Shown here: positions 18,396 through 27,810 of the stretch, piece by piece | How the letters are laid out: each line of letters opens with the position of its first letter | Numbering within the stretch: the first letter of the stretch is position 1 | Origin: an uncultured Mucispirillum sp. | Lineage (GTDB): Bacteria > Chrysiogenota > Deferribacteres > Deferribacterales > Mucispirillaceae | Direction of reading: 5' to 3' | Length of the DNA: 64,000 bases | Assembly: GCA_944323205.1 (NCBI GenBank) | Contig: CALURO010000011.1 | Coordinates: forward strand, 1 to 64,000 | The notes under the pieces: model-generated | Database searches by the model: none | Told to the model about the DNA's origin: nothing | What the model saw: only the letters and a program-made list of their open reading frames with translations | Made by a program: the position numbers and the translations under genes

Positions 18396-19328
18396 TTAAT
18401 TACAATATTCTACATTTTCAGGCTTTTGGTATGTTTCATCATCATCTTTTCTTAAAGCCTCTTTAATGGATACAATAGCAACTTCAAGCATAGAATCATC
18501 TGGCTCTCTTGTAGTAATACGCTGCAGCCAAAGCCCGGAAGCTATTAATATTTTAACAATAACATTATCAGCATGTTTACCGCTTAATTTAAGTATTTCA
18601 TAACTGATACCAGCTATAAGTGGCATAAAAATAATTCTAGAGCCAAGTTTTATTAAAAAATGAGAATCTTTTGGTATTAGTGAAAATACAAATATAGAAA
18701 CAATTAATACAATAAGCAGAAAACTTGTACCGCATCGTGGGTGAAATCTGCTCATTTTCCTTGCATTTTCAACTGTTAAATCCTGACCCTTTTCATAAGT
18801 AAATATACACTTATGCTCTGCTCCATGATAAGAAAATACTCTTTTTATATCTTTCATTTGTGATATAATTAATAAATACAGTACAAAAAATATTATCCTT
18901 AAAACGCCGTCCACCAAATTGAATACTAAAAATGAATGTTCAACAATAGGGAATAATTTTTTAGATAATTCTGTAAGCTGCAAAGGCAGATATAAAAATA
19001 AAACTACACCTAAAAGCAGACCTAAAGCCATTGAAAAAAATGTTTCTAACTTAGATGATTTACCTTCTTTTTCAAACTCATCAGGCATAGCTTTTTCTGC
19101 TGAAAAATTTAACGCTTTTATTCCTAATACTAATGCATCATAAAGACCTATTAATCCACGAAGAATAGGCTTTTTTAATATTTTATTATTATCTAGTTTT
19201 ATATCATCTCTTTTAACTGCAATTGTGCCATTTGGCTGGCGGACAGCTATAACAAACTTACTTGGTGCTCTCATCATAACGCCTTCAATAACAGCCTGTC
19301 CTCCTATATTTTTCTTTTCTTCACTCAT
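18396..19328 (-). CDS. DUF1385 family membrane protein
   Basis: A 310-residue membrane protein of the DUF1385 family, commonly found next to prfA or rpmE, with no established role. The family start GGQAVIEGVMMRAP is intact, as is SYHGAEHKCIFTYE with its histidines and cysteine, and FHPRCGTSFLL. About four to five membrane segments follow in the central part. The ATG at 19328 is preferred to a GTG at 19337 because an AAAGGTG site lies just upstream of it. Confidence 0.85.
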   Translation of the reverse strand: MSEEKKNIGGQAVIEGVMMRAPSKFVIAVRQPNGTIAVKRDDIKLDNNKILKKPILRGLIGLYDALVLGIKALNFSAEKAMPDEFEKEGKSSKLETFFSMALGLLLGVVLFLYLPLQLTELSKKLFPIVEHSFLVFNLVDGVLRIIFFVLYLLIISQMKDIKRVFSYHGAEHKCIFTYEKGQDLTVENARKMSRFHPRCGTSFLLIVLIVSIFVFSLIPKDSHFLIKLGSRIIFMPLIAGISYEILKLSGKHADNVIVKILIASGLWLQRITTREPDDSMLEVAIVSIKEALRKDDDETYQKPENVEYCN

Positions 19329-19481
19329 TTTATTCACCTTTTATTAAATATTCTGTATATTTTATAATTCCTTAAATTTTAACTTTAAATATTAGCTGAA
19401 TTAATGCAATAATAAATACCTAATTTAGAAAAAGACACTTTTTCTTCAAGAATAATAATATTATGAAATGGATAAGGGACG

Positions 19482-20198
19482 CTAATGTTTTTTAAGAGCA
19501 GCAATACGCCTGCGAACAAGTGCAGCCTGACCACATGTAAATTTTCCTTCAGTGCAGCCTTTATTTACACAGCCCGGGCCTGCTTTTTCAAAAATAGCAG
19601 GTGCTGTGGCATAACATAAAGCAAGCATTTTATCTGAAAGCTCTCTTATTTCCCATTGAGCTCTGTTACATGACCTTAATGCAAAAAAATGTAAAAGCTC
19701 TCTTGCATTCATTGTAACAATAATTTTTGTTTCACATGCATTAGGCAGCACATATCTTGCATCTTCTGCAGGGATATCAAGGGCAGAAAGTTTGTTATAG
19801 CATTCTGCAATCTCTTTCATTGCATTATTAAAAATTTCAAGAGCATGACTGTTATCTTTAATAGTGTGTGGTATAATATATGGAAACTCATCACCTGCTT
19901 TAACATAACGCTGAGATTTTTGTGAATAGCTTGCAAGCCTGTGGCGGACAAGCTGATGAGTTAAGGCACGAGAAACACCCTCTATGCCAAAGGAAAAAGA
20001 AACATGCTCAAATACAGAAAAATGCCCCATACTAATTAATTTTTGTATAAAATCAGTCTGTTCTGCACTAGATACTTTTTCCTGTAAATCAGAAAGCTCT
20101 GCTCCAGAGTAGCAAAGTTTAGCTGCCAGTGCTGCTATCATTTCAGGCTCTGCATTATGCTGCAGAAGTTCTACTTTTAATTCTGTATTTTTTTGCAT
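19482..20198 (-). CDS. thyX: Flavin-dependent thymidylate synthase
   Basis: A 238-residue FAD-dependent enzyme that makes dTMP from dUMP with methylene-tetrahydrofolate and NADPH. The ThyX signature is present as RHRLASYSQKSQRY (85-98). AGGAAATTAA precedes the ATG. Its presence suggests a folate economy without ThyA, though only this window is visible. It follows rpmE, with a hairpin between them. Confidence 0.95.
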   Translation of the reverse strand: MQKNTELKVELLQHNAEPEMIAALAAKLCYSGAELSDLQEKVSSAEQTDFIQKLISMGHFSVFEHVSFSFGIEGVSRALTHQLVRHRLASYSQKSQRYVKAGDEFPYIIPHTIKDNSHALEIFNNAMKEIAECYNKLSALDIPAEDARYVLPNACETKIIVTMNARELLHFFALRSCNRAQWEIRELSDKMLALCYATAPAIFEKAGPGCVNKGCTEGKFTCGQAALVRRRIAALKKH

Positions 20199-20233
20199 TT
20201 AATTTCCTGCTTACTACTAAATAAATAATATAA

Positions 20234-20260
20234 TACAGCTTATAATGATTATAAGCTGTA
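20234..20260. terminator. Hairpin between rpmE and thyX
   Basis: A 13-base perfect inverted repeat TACAGCTTATAAT / ATTATAAGCTGTA around a single central base. It lies 19 bases past the rpmE stop and is followed by A/T-rich sequence without a clean T run; it is the most likely end of the rpmE transcript. Confidence 0.65.
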
Positions 20261-20278
20261 ATTATATACAATAAAAAA

Positions 20279-20509
20279 CTATTTTTTACCTTTTTTATCA
20301 GCTTGTTTTTGCGCCTGCTCGTATTTACGCATAAATTTTTCAACTCTGCCGGCAGTATCAACAAATTTTTGTTTTCCTGTGTAGAATGGGTGGCAGTTAG
20401 AGCAGATTGCAACAGAAGTTTTAGTAGTAGTAGAACGAGTTTTATGCTCTGCTCCGCAAGCACATTTAAATACTACTTCATGATAATCTGGATGAATTCC
20501 TTGTTTCAT
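20279..20509 (-). CDS. rpmE: 50S ribosomal protein L31, zinc-binding type
   Basis: A 76-residue ribosomal protein. The Cys residues of the zinc-binding form are present (CACG near residue 16 and [13 protein letters not shown] near 36-48), so it is the C+ type that serves as a zinc reserve. The start is set by AAGGAG 9 bases upstream. A hairpin lies in the leader (20532-20550). Confidence 0.95.
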   Translation of the reverse strand: MKQGIHPDYHEVVFKCACGAEHKTRSTTTKTSVAICSNCHPFYTGKQKFVDTAGRVEKFMRKYEQAQKQADKKGKK

Positions 20510-20531
20510 TATTAGGGCTCCTTATTATATT

Positions 20532-20550
20532 TGACGGTTTCTGACCGTCA
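20532..20550 (-). promoter_or_regulatory. Hairpin in the rpmE leader
   Basis: A 7-base inverted repeat TGACGGT / ACCGTCA with a 5-base loop lies 22 bases upstream of the rpmE start, just before the ribosome binding site. It could end an upstream transcript or control L31 translation; the sequence does not decide between these. Confidence 0.4.
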
Positions 20551-20638
20551 TAGTCCTTATAAAATAGAAAATATTTTTATCATAAGATATTATAAATTTC
20601 AAGAAGTTTTTTTACAGCAGCTAAAAATAAAAAGTAAA

Positions 20639-22201
20639 CTAACTGCCAAGTTTTTTAACTCTTGCAGATGCCTGATTTTTCATATTTTGTGGTGCAGAAC
20701 TGCTGTTTAAAATATATTTATACATTGTGGCAGCTTCACTATTTTTGCCCTGCTCTTCAAAACATAATGCAGCATAGTAAGCTGAATTAACATCTGCAGG
20801 ATTAGCAGTCATTGCATCTTTATAATATTTAACAGCTGCATCATACTGCTCTTGTGACTGAGAATAGTAGCCGTTAGCAAATAATATATATGATGATTTT
20901 TCAAGTGTATTTGCATACTGCAGAAGTTTATTACTTTCAATAAAATATTTAGAATTAATCATACGGACAGCTAACGCACTGATTAATTTAGCATCAGTCA
21001 TACCATTTCTTACAACCACTTGAAATGCCATATTAGGATTTTTTAATTCTAAATACATATTTGCAATATTTGCTGATAATATATCATTTTTATTTAAAGC
21101 AAGTGCATTTGTATAATATTCTATCGCTCTTTCATAGCTGCCTTCATTTTTAGCTTTATTACCAGTTGTTACATACTGGTTATATAGTGAAATTGTACTT
21201 GCAGAAACTGTGCCTGCTGGCTCTTTTGTTTTAATGGCTTTTACTTCTGCTATCTCTGCTTTATCTGCATAATCTTGCACACTGCTTTTATTAATGGAAG
21301 AATTATTATTCTGCAGACCGTCGTTTTCCTGAATAGCCTGTGTATTTTGTAAGGTTCTGGCTTTTTCTTCTTCTACCTGTTTTTTAGTATATTCATTCGC
21401 TTTTTGAATATCTATCTGACTTTTTTCTGGAGAACTTACTTTGCTGTTACTATTTATCTGTTCATTAGAAGAAATATTTTGTTTTTGTATGGCAGATCTA
21501 TTATTCTGCATATCTTTTTTAACTGGTGCAGCTGTAATATTCTGTGCAGAATTTTCCGGTGTCTGAGCATCTTCAAGTATAGACTGTGGTATAACCACAA
21601 AAAGCTGATTAGCAGGGATAATATCTGCCTGTCTTTGCACCTGTTTTATACTATTTTCTTTCTTAACACCAGTATTTTTGCTGCTTTCTGGCATAGGCGG
21701 CATTTTTACCTGTGCCTGCATACCCTGCATATTATTAAGCGGCTGAGCATTAACCATACTTTCTGTCTGTTTATTCTGAACAGGTGTAGAGCTAACCGCT
21801 GTCCCTGCTGCAGAAGCAGTCTGCATTTGTTGAGTGCTGTTAGGGTTATAAGGCTGACCAAGAGATTTTACACTATTACCACTGTTTGATACCTGAGCAG
21901 TCTGTTGATTATTGGATACAATACCAGCCTGCTTAATCATACTGTCACCTTCTTTATTAAGGAAATAAACAGTAGCTGCTCCAATAACTGCTACTAAAAT
22001 AATACTAACAGCAATAAAACCTTTTAATGGTGCTTTATTACCATTAATGTCCTTAATTTCTGCGTTTTTAACAAATTCTTGATATTTCTTAGTATTGACA
22101 ACAGCATTACGCAAAGCAGGTGGAGCCATCATTTTATCATCATTTTCTTCACTGCTATGCTCTTTTTTCATTTTATTAAGAGTATCTGTAATAAGACTCA
22201 T
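20639..22201 (-). CDS. TPR membrane protein, MshN/GspB-like layout
   Basis: A 520-residue protein. A short cytoplasmic start (MSLITDTLNKMKKEHS) is followed by one membrane segment at about residues 60-80, a long low-complexity Gln/Asn/Ser/Pro-rich periplasmic linker, and C-terminal TPR repeats (from about residue 345; motifs such as YERAIEYYTNALALNKND and YDAAVKYYKDAMTANPAD). The layout resembles the pilus and secretion accessory proteins MshN and GspB, and a pilD gene occurs elsewhere in the window, but no pilus operon is adjacent. The start at 22201 has GGAGA seven bases upstream and is preferred over one five codons earlier. Confidence 0.7.
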   Translation of the reverse strand: MSLITDTLNKMKKEHSSEENDDKMMAPPALRNAVVNTKKYQEFVKNAEIKDINGNKAPLKGFIAVSIILVAVIGAATVYFLNKEGDSMIKQAGIVSNNQQTAQVSNSGNSVKSLGQPYNPNSTQQMQTASAAGTAVSSTPVQNKQTESMVNAQPLNNMQGMQAQVKMPPMPESSKNTGVKKENSIKQVQRQADIIPANQLFVVIPQSILEDAQTPENSAQNITAAPVKKDMQNNRSAIQKQNISSNEQINSNSKVSSPEKSQIDIQKANEYTKKQVEEEKARTLQNTQAIQENDGLQNNNSSINKSSVQDYADKAEIAEVKAIKTKEPAGTVSASTISLYNQYVTTGNKAKNEGSYERAIEYYTNALALNKNDILSANIANMYLELKNPNMAFQVVVRNGMTDAKLISALAVRMINSKYFIESNKLLQYANTLEKSSYILFANGYYSQSQEQYDAAVKYYKDAMTANPADVNSAYYAALCFEEQGKNSEAATMYKYILNSSSAPQNMKNQASARVKKLGS

Positions 22202-22355
22202 TAATTTTCTCCACATAATAATTTAATCTTTAATTAATATATGCAATATAGTTAAATTGCAAGCATTTTATAAGAAAATATACTTATTTTTTACATGATA
22301 ATAAAAAATGTGGAACACATAACTTTTAAAATATAAATAACAAAATAAATAAAAA

Positions 22356-22381
22356 ACGCCACCTGCATAAGCAAATGGCGT
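22356..22381 (-). terminator. Terminator downstream of rpsI
   Basis: An imperfect inverted repeat (ACGCCATTTGC / GCAGGTGGCGT) is followed on the minus strand by TTTTTTATTT. It is about 120 bases past the rpsI stop. The intervening bases hold no convincing gene. Confidence 0.75.
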
Positions 22382-22503
22382 GTATATATAAACAGTGATA
22401 TTTTTTACTTTTCCGCCCTGCCCCATTGTATATTTTACAAGAGGAATAATAAAACATATAGGGCAAGGATATAAAGTATCGTAAAAGCAAATACCCGAAA
22501 TAA

Positions 22504-22899
22504 TTAACGTTTTGAGTATTGGTCGCTTTTTCTTGCTTTTGGTTTCCCGTATTTTTTTCTTTCAACCATACGAGAATCTCTTGTCATAAAGCCTGCTTTT
22601 TTCATTTCAGAACGAAACTCTGGGTTGAATTGTTCTAATGCTCTTGCAAGACCATGACGAACAGCACCAGCCTGTCCAGATTTACCGCCGCCTGCTACTG
22701 TAATATATAAATCAAATTTACCTTCCTGATTTAATAATGCAAGTGGCTGTAAAACTATTTGACGAAGTGTCATACGCTCAAAGTATTCTTCAAGAGTTTT
22801 ATTGTTGATTTTAATATCACCTTTTCCCGGTTTAATAAAAACGCGGGAAACTGATGTTTTTCTTCTACCTGTACCGTAGTTATAGTTAGACATATTCAA
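22504..22899 (-). CDS. rpsI: 30S ribosomal protein S9
   Basis: A 131-residue ribosomal protein whose C-terminal tail (ending SDQYSKR) reaches the P-site tRNA. Signatures [32 protein letters not shown] and the Lys/Arg-rich end are present. It follows rplM by 4 bases, the usual L13-S9 operon. Confidence 0.97.
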   Translation of the reverse strand: MNMSNYNYGTGRRKTSVSRVFIKPGKGDIKINNKTLEEYFERMTLRQIVLQPLALLNQEGKFDLYITVAGGGKSGQAGAVRHGLARALEQFNPEFRSEMKKAGFMTRDSRMVERKKYGKPKARKSDQYSKR

Positions 22900-22903
22900 A
22901 CTC

Positions 22904-23335
22904 CTACATTTCTACTTTTACAGGCATTTGAGCTGCATGAGGATGCTCTGCACCTGCATAGATTTTTAATTTTTTTATCATTTTACGGCCAAGACGAGTT
23001 TTAGGCAGCATTCTTTCTACTGCAAGACGGAGCACTTCTTCAGGACATCTATCCATCATTTCAGCATAAGAGCGTTCTTTAATACCGCCAAGATAACCTG
23101 TATGCCAGTAATATTTTTTATCTCTTGATTTAAATTTACCTGTTGTAGCAATTTTATCAGCATTAACAACAACAACAAAATCACCAGTATCTATAGATGG
23201 TGTATAGATAGGTTTGTTTTTTCCCATAAGGGTCATAGCAATTTTAGAAGCCAGTCTACCTAAGATAACATTTTCTGCATCGTAAAGATACCATTTTTGT
23301 TCAAAGGAACCTGGTTTAGCCCATGTTGATTTCAT
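22904..23335 (-). CDS. rplM: 50S ribosomal protein L13
   Basis: A 143-residue ribosomal protein of the large subunit, with family blocks [26 protein letters not shown] and [11 protein letters not shown]. It is the first gene of the rplM-rpsI pair. A TTGACA (23390-23395 on the minus strand) about 55 bases upstream is a plausible -35 element, though the matching -10 is weak. Confidence 0.97.
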   Translation of the reverse strand: MKSTWAKPGSFEQKWYLYDAENVILGRLASKIAMTLMGKNKPIYTPSIDTGDFVVVVNADKIATTGKFKSRDKKYYWHTGYLGGIKERSYAEMMDRCPEEVLRLAVERMLPKTRLGRKMIKKLKIYAGAEHPHAAQMPVKVEM

Positions 23336-23436
23336 AGTTTATAAATCCTCATTCATTCGTTAGATTTTTTTAAATAAAATATTAAACATTGTCAAGAGAA
23401 AACATTAAATTTTCCCTTATTTTCCATAATATAATA

Positions 23437-23793
23437 TTAGAAACCTTTTTTCCTTTCTCTAATACGAGTAGCTTTACCGCGTAATGCACGGAGATAGAAA
23501 AGTTTAGCTCTGCGAACACGGCCAGTTCTTTTAAGCTCAATACTGTCTATTCTTGGCGAATATAATGGGAAAGTTCTTTCTACACCAACATCACCAACAA
23601 TTTTACGAACTGTAAAAGTGCTGCCTACTCCTCCTCTATGGATTCTGATAACAACGCCTTCATAAGGCTGAACACGCTCTTTGTTACCTTCTACGATGCG
23701 GAAGTTTACACGAACAGTATCGCCTGAACGGAATGATGGCACAACTTTTGCCATATATTCTGACTCAACCGCCTCGATGATTTTGTTTTTCAT
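23437..23793 (-). CDS. rplS: 50S ribosomal protein L19
   Basis: A 118-residue ribosomal protein at the subunit interface. Blocks [33 protein letters not shown] and the C-terminal [11 protein letters not shown] match the family. GGAGG lies 8 bases before the ATG. It ends the ffh-rpsP-khpA-rimM-trmD-rplS gene order. Confidence 0.97.
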   Translation of the reverse strand: MKNKIIEAVESEYMAKVVPSFRSGDTVRVNFRIVEGNKERVQPYEGVVIRIHRGGVGSTFTVRKIVGDVGVERTFPLYSPRIDSIELKRTGRVRRAKLFYLRALRGKATRIRERKKGF

Positions 23794-23813
23794 TTTATTC
23801 CTCCTGAAATATG

Positions 23814-25106
23814 TTATATTTCTGTAATTCTATCAAGAAGTATTGCAACAGCACTGCGGACTGATAAATGGTTGAATTCCCCCACTCCCTCTATAGGCTC
23901 CACAATATAGTCTGCTGTTTCAAGCACTTCATCAGCAAAGCCCCAGCCTGTACCAAATATTAATAAAACCGGCTGCTGCTCAGCTATAACACCTAACTGC
24001 TTAGCTGTAATTGTTGCTCTGTCAGCTTTGGCAGTTGTTGCCACAATTAATGGACGCTGTTTATGGCGTTTTTCAATATCAAGTATGCTTTCAGAAAAAC
24101 TTTCTTTAAGCTCAGTATGAGAAAATGCCTCCATTCTATTAGGGTTATAAGTAGAGCCAAAACCATCTATCCAGTGATTTATAACTCTTGAAGCTATCCC
24201 CCTTTGGGCTTCTATTGGTGTTACCACATAATATTTTTCAACACTGTATGTAGTGCAGCTGCGGGAAATATCGTGCAAATCTAAGTTTGTTATAGCTGTT
24301 GCAACTATATCCCCCTGTTTATCTTTCATTGGATAATGCATTAATGCAACATTAAGTTTAAGTTTTTTACTTAAACCCCGTTTCTGCTCTGCACATATTT
24401 TTTTTCTGCTTTCTATATCCAGCTGAGAAACATCTAGTAAATCAGGCCTGTTTTTTCGTGTAATCTCTAAAGCCTGCTCCCTGCGCCATTTTAAAATTTC
24501 CGCATGGTTGCCTTGAGTAAGCACTTCCGGCACCTTTAAACCTTTATATTCAACTGGGCGTGTATAGTGTGGATACTCAAGCATCCCCGTAGTGAATGAC
24601 TCATCATCTGCACTTGTTTCGTCTCCAAGCACCCCCGGGACTAAACGGGCAATGGAATCTATTACAGTGATTGCAGCAAACTCACCACCGGTAAGTATAA
24701 AATCACCAAGCGACAGCTCCATATCTACAACAAGCTGTCTTACACGCTCATCTACTCCTTCATACCTGCCGCAGATAAATGTTATATTATCATAATCTGT
24801 GGCAAATTTTTCAGCAACCTTTTGGTCAAATTTTATACCGCGTGGGTCTAAAAGCACCACAAAGGTATCTGATTTTTCTTTAAGAGCAGTTACAGCCTCA
24901 CATACAGGCTCAGGCTTCATTACAAGGCCTGCCCCGCCACCATACTGGTAATCATCAGTAACTAAATGGCGGCCTTCAGCATAATCCCTTAAATTAACAG
25001 GGTTAATACTGACAATTCCTTTTTCTACAGCCTTTGATACAACTCCCTGCTTGAATACAGATTCTATCATCTCAGGAAAAATAGTTATTACATTATAAGT
25101 CTTCAT
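23814..25106 (-). CDS. trmD: tRNA (guanine-N1)-methyltransferase fused to a second SPOUT methyltransferase
   Basis: A 430-residue fusion. Residues 1 to about 245 are a complete TrmD, the trefoil-knot enzyme that makes m1G37 in tRNA ([42 protein letters not shown]). Residues from about 250 match the family of SAM-dependent RNA methyltransferases (PF09936) that in other bacteria is a separate gene between trmD and rpl[32 protein letters not shown] and [13 protein letters not shown] are visible. There is no stop or frameshift at the junction. It overlaps rimM by 14 bases and lies 20 bases before rplS. The target of the second domain is unknown. Confidence 0.9.
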   Translation of the reverse strand: MKTYNVITIFPEMIESVFKQGVVSKAVEKGIVSINPVNLRDYAEGRHLVTDDYQYGGGAGLVMKPEPVCEAVTALKEKSDTFVVLLDPRGIKFDQKVAEKFATDYDNITFICGRYEGVDERVRQLVVDMELSLGDFILTGGEFAAITVIDSIARLVPGVLGDETSADDESFTTGMLEYPHYTRPVEYKGLKVPEVLTQGNHAEILKWRREQALEITRKNRPDLLDVSQLDIESRKKICAEQKRGLSKKLKLNVALMHYPMKDKQGDIVATAITNLDLHDISRSCTTYSVEKYYVVTPIEAQRGIASRVINHWIDGFGSTYNPNRMEAFSHTELKESFSESILDIEKRHKQRPLIVATTAKADRATITAKQLGVIAEQQPVLLIFGTGWGFADEVLETADYIVEPIEGVGEFNHLSVRSAVAILLDRITEI

Positions 25107-25608
25107 ACACTAATCCCTGCTCTGATATTACTACATATTTACTGTCTGTATTTATTTCAAGCACATGGTCTTTATTATTAGATATAAGCGCATATCTGCC
25201 GTCATTTAATGCTATACGGAATATGTCAGTAGAGCCTGTTTCCATAACATCTATAAGCCTGCCAATCTCTTTTTTATCTAATGTTACTACCGGCAGATTT
25301 TCTATTTCAAACCAGTACACTTCATCATCATATGCTTTTGGCAGCATATCTTCTGTAACAGATACATTCAAACCTTTCAGCTTTGCTGCATCACTTTCAG
25401 AAGCAATACCTTTAAGGCGGACAATCAAAAGATTGTTATGCTCTCTTATATCTTCAATTTTCAAAGACCTTTTTAACTCATTATCTTGAGTTAATAATAA
25501 ATATTCCATTTGGCTAAAAAGTTCAGGACTGCTTGTATTCGGCTTAATTTTAAGCTCGCCATCAAGCCCGTATGTTCCCGCTATTCTGCCTATGGAAATA
25601 AACTTCAT
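25093..25608 (-). CDS. rimM: Ribosome maturation factor RimM
   Basis: A 171-residue factor that helps assemble the 30S head by binding S19. The N-terminal barrel (IGRIAGTYGLDGELKIKP) and the PRC-barrel C-terminal half (YWFEIENLPV, then GSTDIFRI) are visible. It sits between khpA and trmD, its normal place. Confidence 0.93.
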   Translation of the reverse strand: MKFISIGRIAGTYGLDGELKIKPNTSSPELFSQMEYLLLTQDNELKRSLKIEDIREHNNLLIVRLKGIASESDAAKLKGLNVSVTEDMLPKAYDDEVYWFEIENLPVVTLDKKEIGRLIDVMETGSTDIFRIALNDGRYALISNNKDHVLEINTDSKYVVISEQGLVYEDL

Positions 25609-25629
25609 ATAATACCTGCTGACTAAGTA

Positions 25630-25860
25630 TTATTCAACAATTTCTAAACCGTAGCGTTCGCCTTTGCGGGCAGAAGCTGCAGCTAATATAGAACGGATAG
25701 ACTTTGCTGTTCTTCCCTGTTTGCCAATCACTTTACCTAAATCGCTTTCAGCAACATAGAGTTTTAATACTTTACCTTTTTCATTTTCCCCTTCTTCAAT
25801 TTTAACCTGCTCAGGGAATTCTACTATTGATGTAACAATATAATTAACTAATTCTTTCAT
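25630..25860 (-). CDS. khpA: KH-domain RNA-binding protein KhpA
   Basis: A 76-residue single KH domain. The GxxG loop is in VIGKQGRTAKSIRSIL, and the length and the place between rpsP and rimM match KhpA (YlqC), which in other bacteria pairs with KhpB/Jag to bind RNA. It follows rpsP with two bases between the stop and the ATG. Confidence 0.92.
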   Translation of the reverse strand: MKELVNYIVTSIVEFPEQVKIEEGENEKGKVLKLYVAESDLGKVIGKQGRTAKSIRSILAAASARKGERYGLEIVE

Positions 25861-25862
25861 AC

Positions 25863-26141
25863 TTATTTTCCAGCTTTTACTTTATTTTCTGCAAATTTTT
25901 TAATAATGCCTAATTTGCTCATAAGGCTTTTAGCTGTATCAGTTGGAATTGCACCTACTGATAACCATTTTAATGCTTTTTCTTCATCAATTTTTAATTC
26001 AGCTTCACTTGGTAATGGATTATATGTACCGATAATTTCGATAAAAGCTCCATCACGCCTTGTTCTTGAATCTGCAACTACTATACGGTAGAAAGGGCGT
26101 TTTTTACGACCCATACGCATCAGTCTAATTTTTGTTGCCAC
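25863..26141 (-). CDS. rpsP: 30S ribosomal protein S16
   Basis: A 92-residue ribosomal protein with the family start [20 protein letters not shown] and [20 protein letters not shown]. It follows ffh after a 207-base gap that contains GC-rich repeats, and leads into khpA. Confidence 0.97.
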   Translation of the reverse strand: MATKIRLMRMGRKKRPFYRIVVADSRTRRDGAFIEIIGTYNPLPSEAELKIDEEKALKWLSVGAIPTDTAKSLMSKLGIIKKFAENKVKAGK

Positions 26142-26199
26142 TTATGCCTCCTAAATTATATAGACTTTAGTCTATCTTTTCTTTTAATTTAATTTATTT

Positions 26200-26330
26200 A
26201 ATTTTTATTAAAAATTTTATCCATAAAATTTTTAAACCACGCTCTGACGAAATAAATTCGTCTATCGCTCGCGCTTCGCGACGGCACATCCTGTGCCTAT
26301 TATTTTATTTTTATTAAAAATTTTATTCTT
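26200..26330. repeat. GC-rich hairpin repeat between ffh and rpsP
   Basis: A block of higher GC (26238-26302) holds three inverted repeats: GACGAA / TTCGTC, a longer imperfect one around CGCTCGCGCTTCGCGACG, and GGCACA / TGTGCC. It is flanked on both sides by the direct repeat TTTTTATTAAAAATTTTAT, as if inserted with duplication of the surrounding sequence. The first hairpin is shared with 9333-9346. A REP-like element or an RNA structure are both possible. Confidence 0.55.
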
Positions 26331-26348
26331 ATTTATTTGGTAGCGTTC

Positions 26349-27704
26349 TTAGAACTTCATACCTTTCATTATTTTTGCCAAATCTTTCATATTCATATCT
26401 GGCGTTTTGCCACCAACTTTGCGGCTTACTTTCTTCATCATTTTATTCATATTAGTAAGCTGGTCTATTAATTTATTTACTTCATTAACAGAAACACCAG
26501 CACCGCGAGCAATACGCTTTTTACGGCTGCCGTTTAAAGGGTCTTTTTTTGCCCGCTCCCTTTTTGTCATACTGTATATAATAGCCTGTGTGCGTTTGAT
26601 ACGGCTTTCATCAATATCTGCACTGTTTATTTTTGGCAACCCTGGTATCATTCTTAATATACTTTCAAGAGAGCCCATTTTATTCATCATAGAAAACTGC
26701 TTTAATATGTCATTATAATCAAGACCAGTTTTAATCTTATCGGCCATATTTTCAGCTTCTTCTATATCAATAACTTCCTGAGCACGCTCAACAAGAGATA
26801 CAATATCCCCCATACCTAAAATACGGGACGCCATTCTGTCTGGGTGGAAAAGCTCAAATTCGTCTGGTTTTTCACCTGTTCCTATAAACATTAACGGCTT
26901 GCCTGTTGCATATCTGATTGAAAGTGCTGCACCGCCTCTTGCATCACCATCTGTTTTTGTTAAAATAACACCAGTAATTTCAAGACGGTTGTTAAATTCT
27001 GTTGCAGCATTAACTGCGTCCTGCCCTGTCATAGCATCTGCAACAAAAAATGTATAGTGTGGTGCTATTGCTTTTTTTACATTTTCTACTTCCTGCATAA
27101 GCTCTTCATCAATATGGAGCCTGCCTGCAGTATCCACTATTACAACATCTTTTGCAGCTTTTTTTGCATACTCTAAGCCATCACGAGCAATTTTCACTGC
27201 ATCTTTTGAAGATTTATCTGAATATACATCTATATTTAAATTTTTACCTAAAACTTCCAGCTGGTCAATAGCTGCTGGTCTGTAAATATCTGCTGCAATT
27301 AATAATACATTTTTACCATCTTTGGAAAAATATCTGCCAAGTTTACCTGCACTTGTAGTTTTACCAGAACCCTGCAAACCAGAAAGCATTATTATAGTAG
27401 GTGGTATAGGCTGTAATGGAAGTGACGGCTCATAATCTTTACCGCCAAGGATTTCCACAAGATTATCGTGGACAATTTTGATAAACTGCTGTGCTGGAGA
27501 TACACTTTTAATAACAGATTCACCAAGAGCAGCTTCCTGCACTCCTGATACAAATGATTTCACAACTTTATAGTTAACATCCGCTTCAAGTAAAGCCATA
27601 CGAACCTGTTTAACAGCCTCTGCAATATTCGCTTCACTAATGCGGGCTTCTCCTTTTAAGCGTTTAAAAACGCCGGATAGCTTTTCATTTAAATCCGCAA
27701 ACAA
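26349..27704 (-). CDS. ffh: Signal recognition particle protein Ffh
   Basis: A 451-residue GTPase that binds signal peptides on the ribosome and delivers them to FtsY. The N domain is followed by the G domain (GLQGSGKTTSAGKL, DTAGRLHIDEELM, TKTDGDARGGAAL) and a Met-rich M domain (from about residue 325) that binds SRP RNA. The start is TTG at 27704 with AGGAG nine bases upstream. A perfect sigma-70 type promoter lies at 27769-27797. Confidence 0.95.
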   Translation of the reverse strand: MFADLNEKLSGVFKRLKGEARISEANIAEAVKQVRMALLEADVNYKVVKSFVSGVQEAALGESVIKSVSPAQQFIKIVHDNLVEILGGKDYEPSLPLQPIPPTIIMLSGLQGSGKTTSAGKLGRYFSKDGKNVLLIAADIYRPAAIDQLEVLGKNLNIDVYSDKSSKDAVKIARDGLEYAKKAAKDVVIVDTAGRLHIDEELMQEVENVKKAIAPHYTFFVADAMTGQDAVNAATEFNNRLEITGVILTKTDGDARGGAALSIRYATGKPLMFIGTGEKPDEFELFHPDRMASRILGMGDIVSLVERAQEVIDIEEAENMADKIKTGLDYNDILKQFSMMNKMGSLESILRMIPGLPKINSADIDESRIKRTQAIIYSMTKRERAKKDPLNGSRKKRIARGAGVSVNEVNKLIDQLTNMNKMMKKVSRKVGGKTPDMNMKDLAKIMKGMKF

Positions 27705-27740
27705 GTTTCAATCTCCTGCGTCCTATTCTTTTGTATAAAA

Positions 27741-27766
27741 ATACCCCTGAAAGTAATCAGGGATAT
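27741..27766 (-). terminator. Hairpin with T run, at the ffh transcription start
   Basis: A 10-base stem with one mismatch (ATATCCCTGA / TCAGGGGTAT) is followed on the minus strand by TTTTTAT. It looks like a standard terminator for the SDR operon ending at 28033, yet it sits immediately after the -10 box of the apparent ffh promoter, so it may instead attenuate ffh. Confidence 0.7.
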
Positions 27767-27768
27767 TC

Positions 27769-27797
27769 TTTATATATAACTTTAATTGATTTGTCAA
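27769..27797 (-). promoter_or_regulatory. Sigma-70 type promoter for ffh
   Basis: On the minus strand TTGACA (27792-27797), a 17-base spacer and TATAAA (27769-27774). The transcript would start near 27762, about 58 bases before the TTG start of ffh. A MITE is inserted 13 bases upstream of the -35 box. Confidence 0.7.
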
Positions 27798-27810
27798 GTA
27801 AAAAAATTAG

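Noticed and set aside
20155..20463. 102-residue minus-strand frame over rpmE and thyX
   Set aside because: It overlaps two clear genes in another frame and reads through a terminator hairpin.
22326..22565. 79-residue minus-strand frame near rpsI
   Set aside because: It overlaps the 3' end of rpsI in another frame and contains the terminator; composition is not protein-like.
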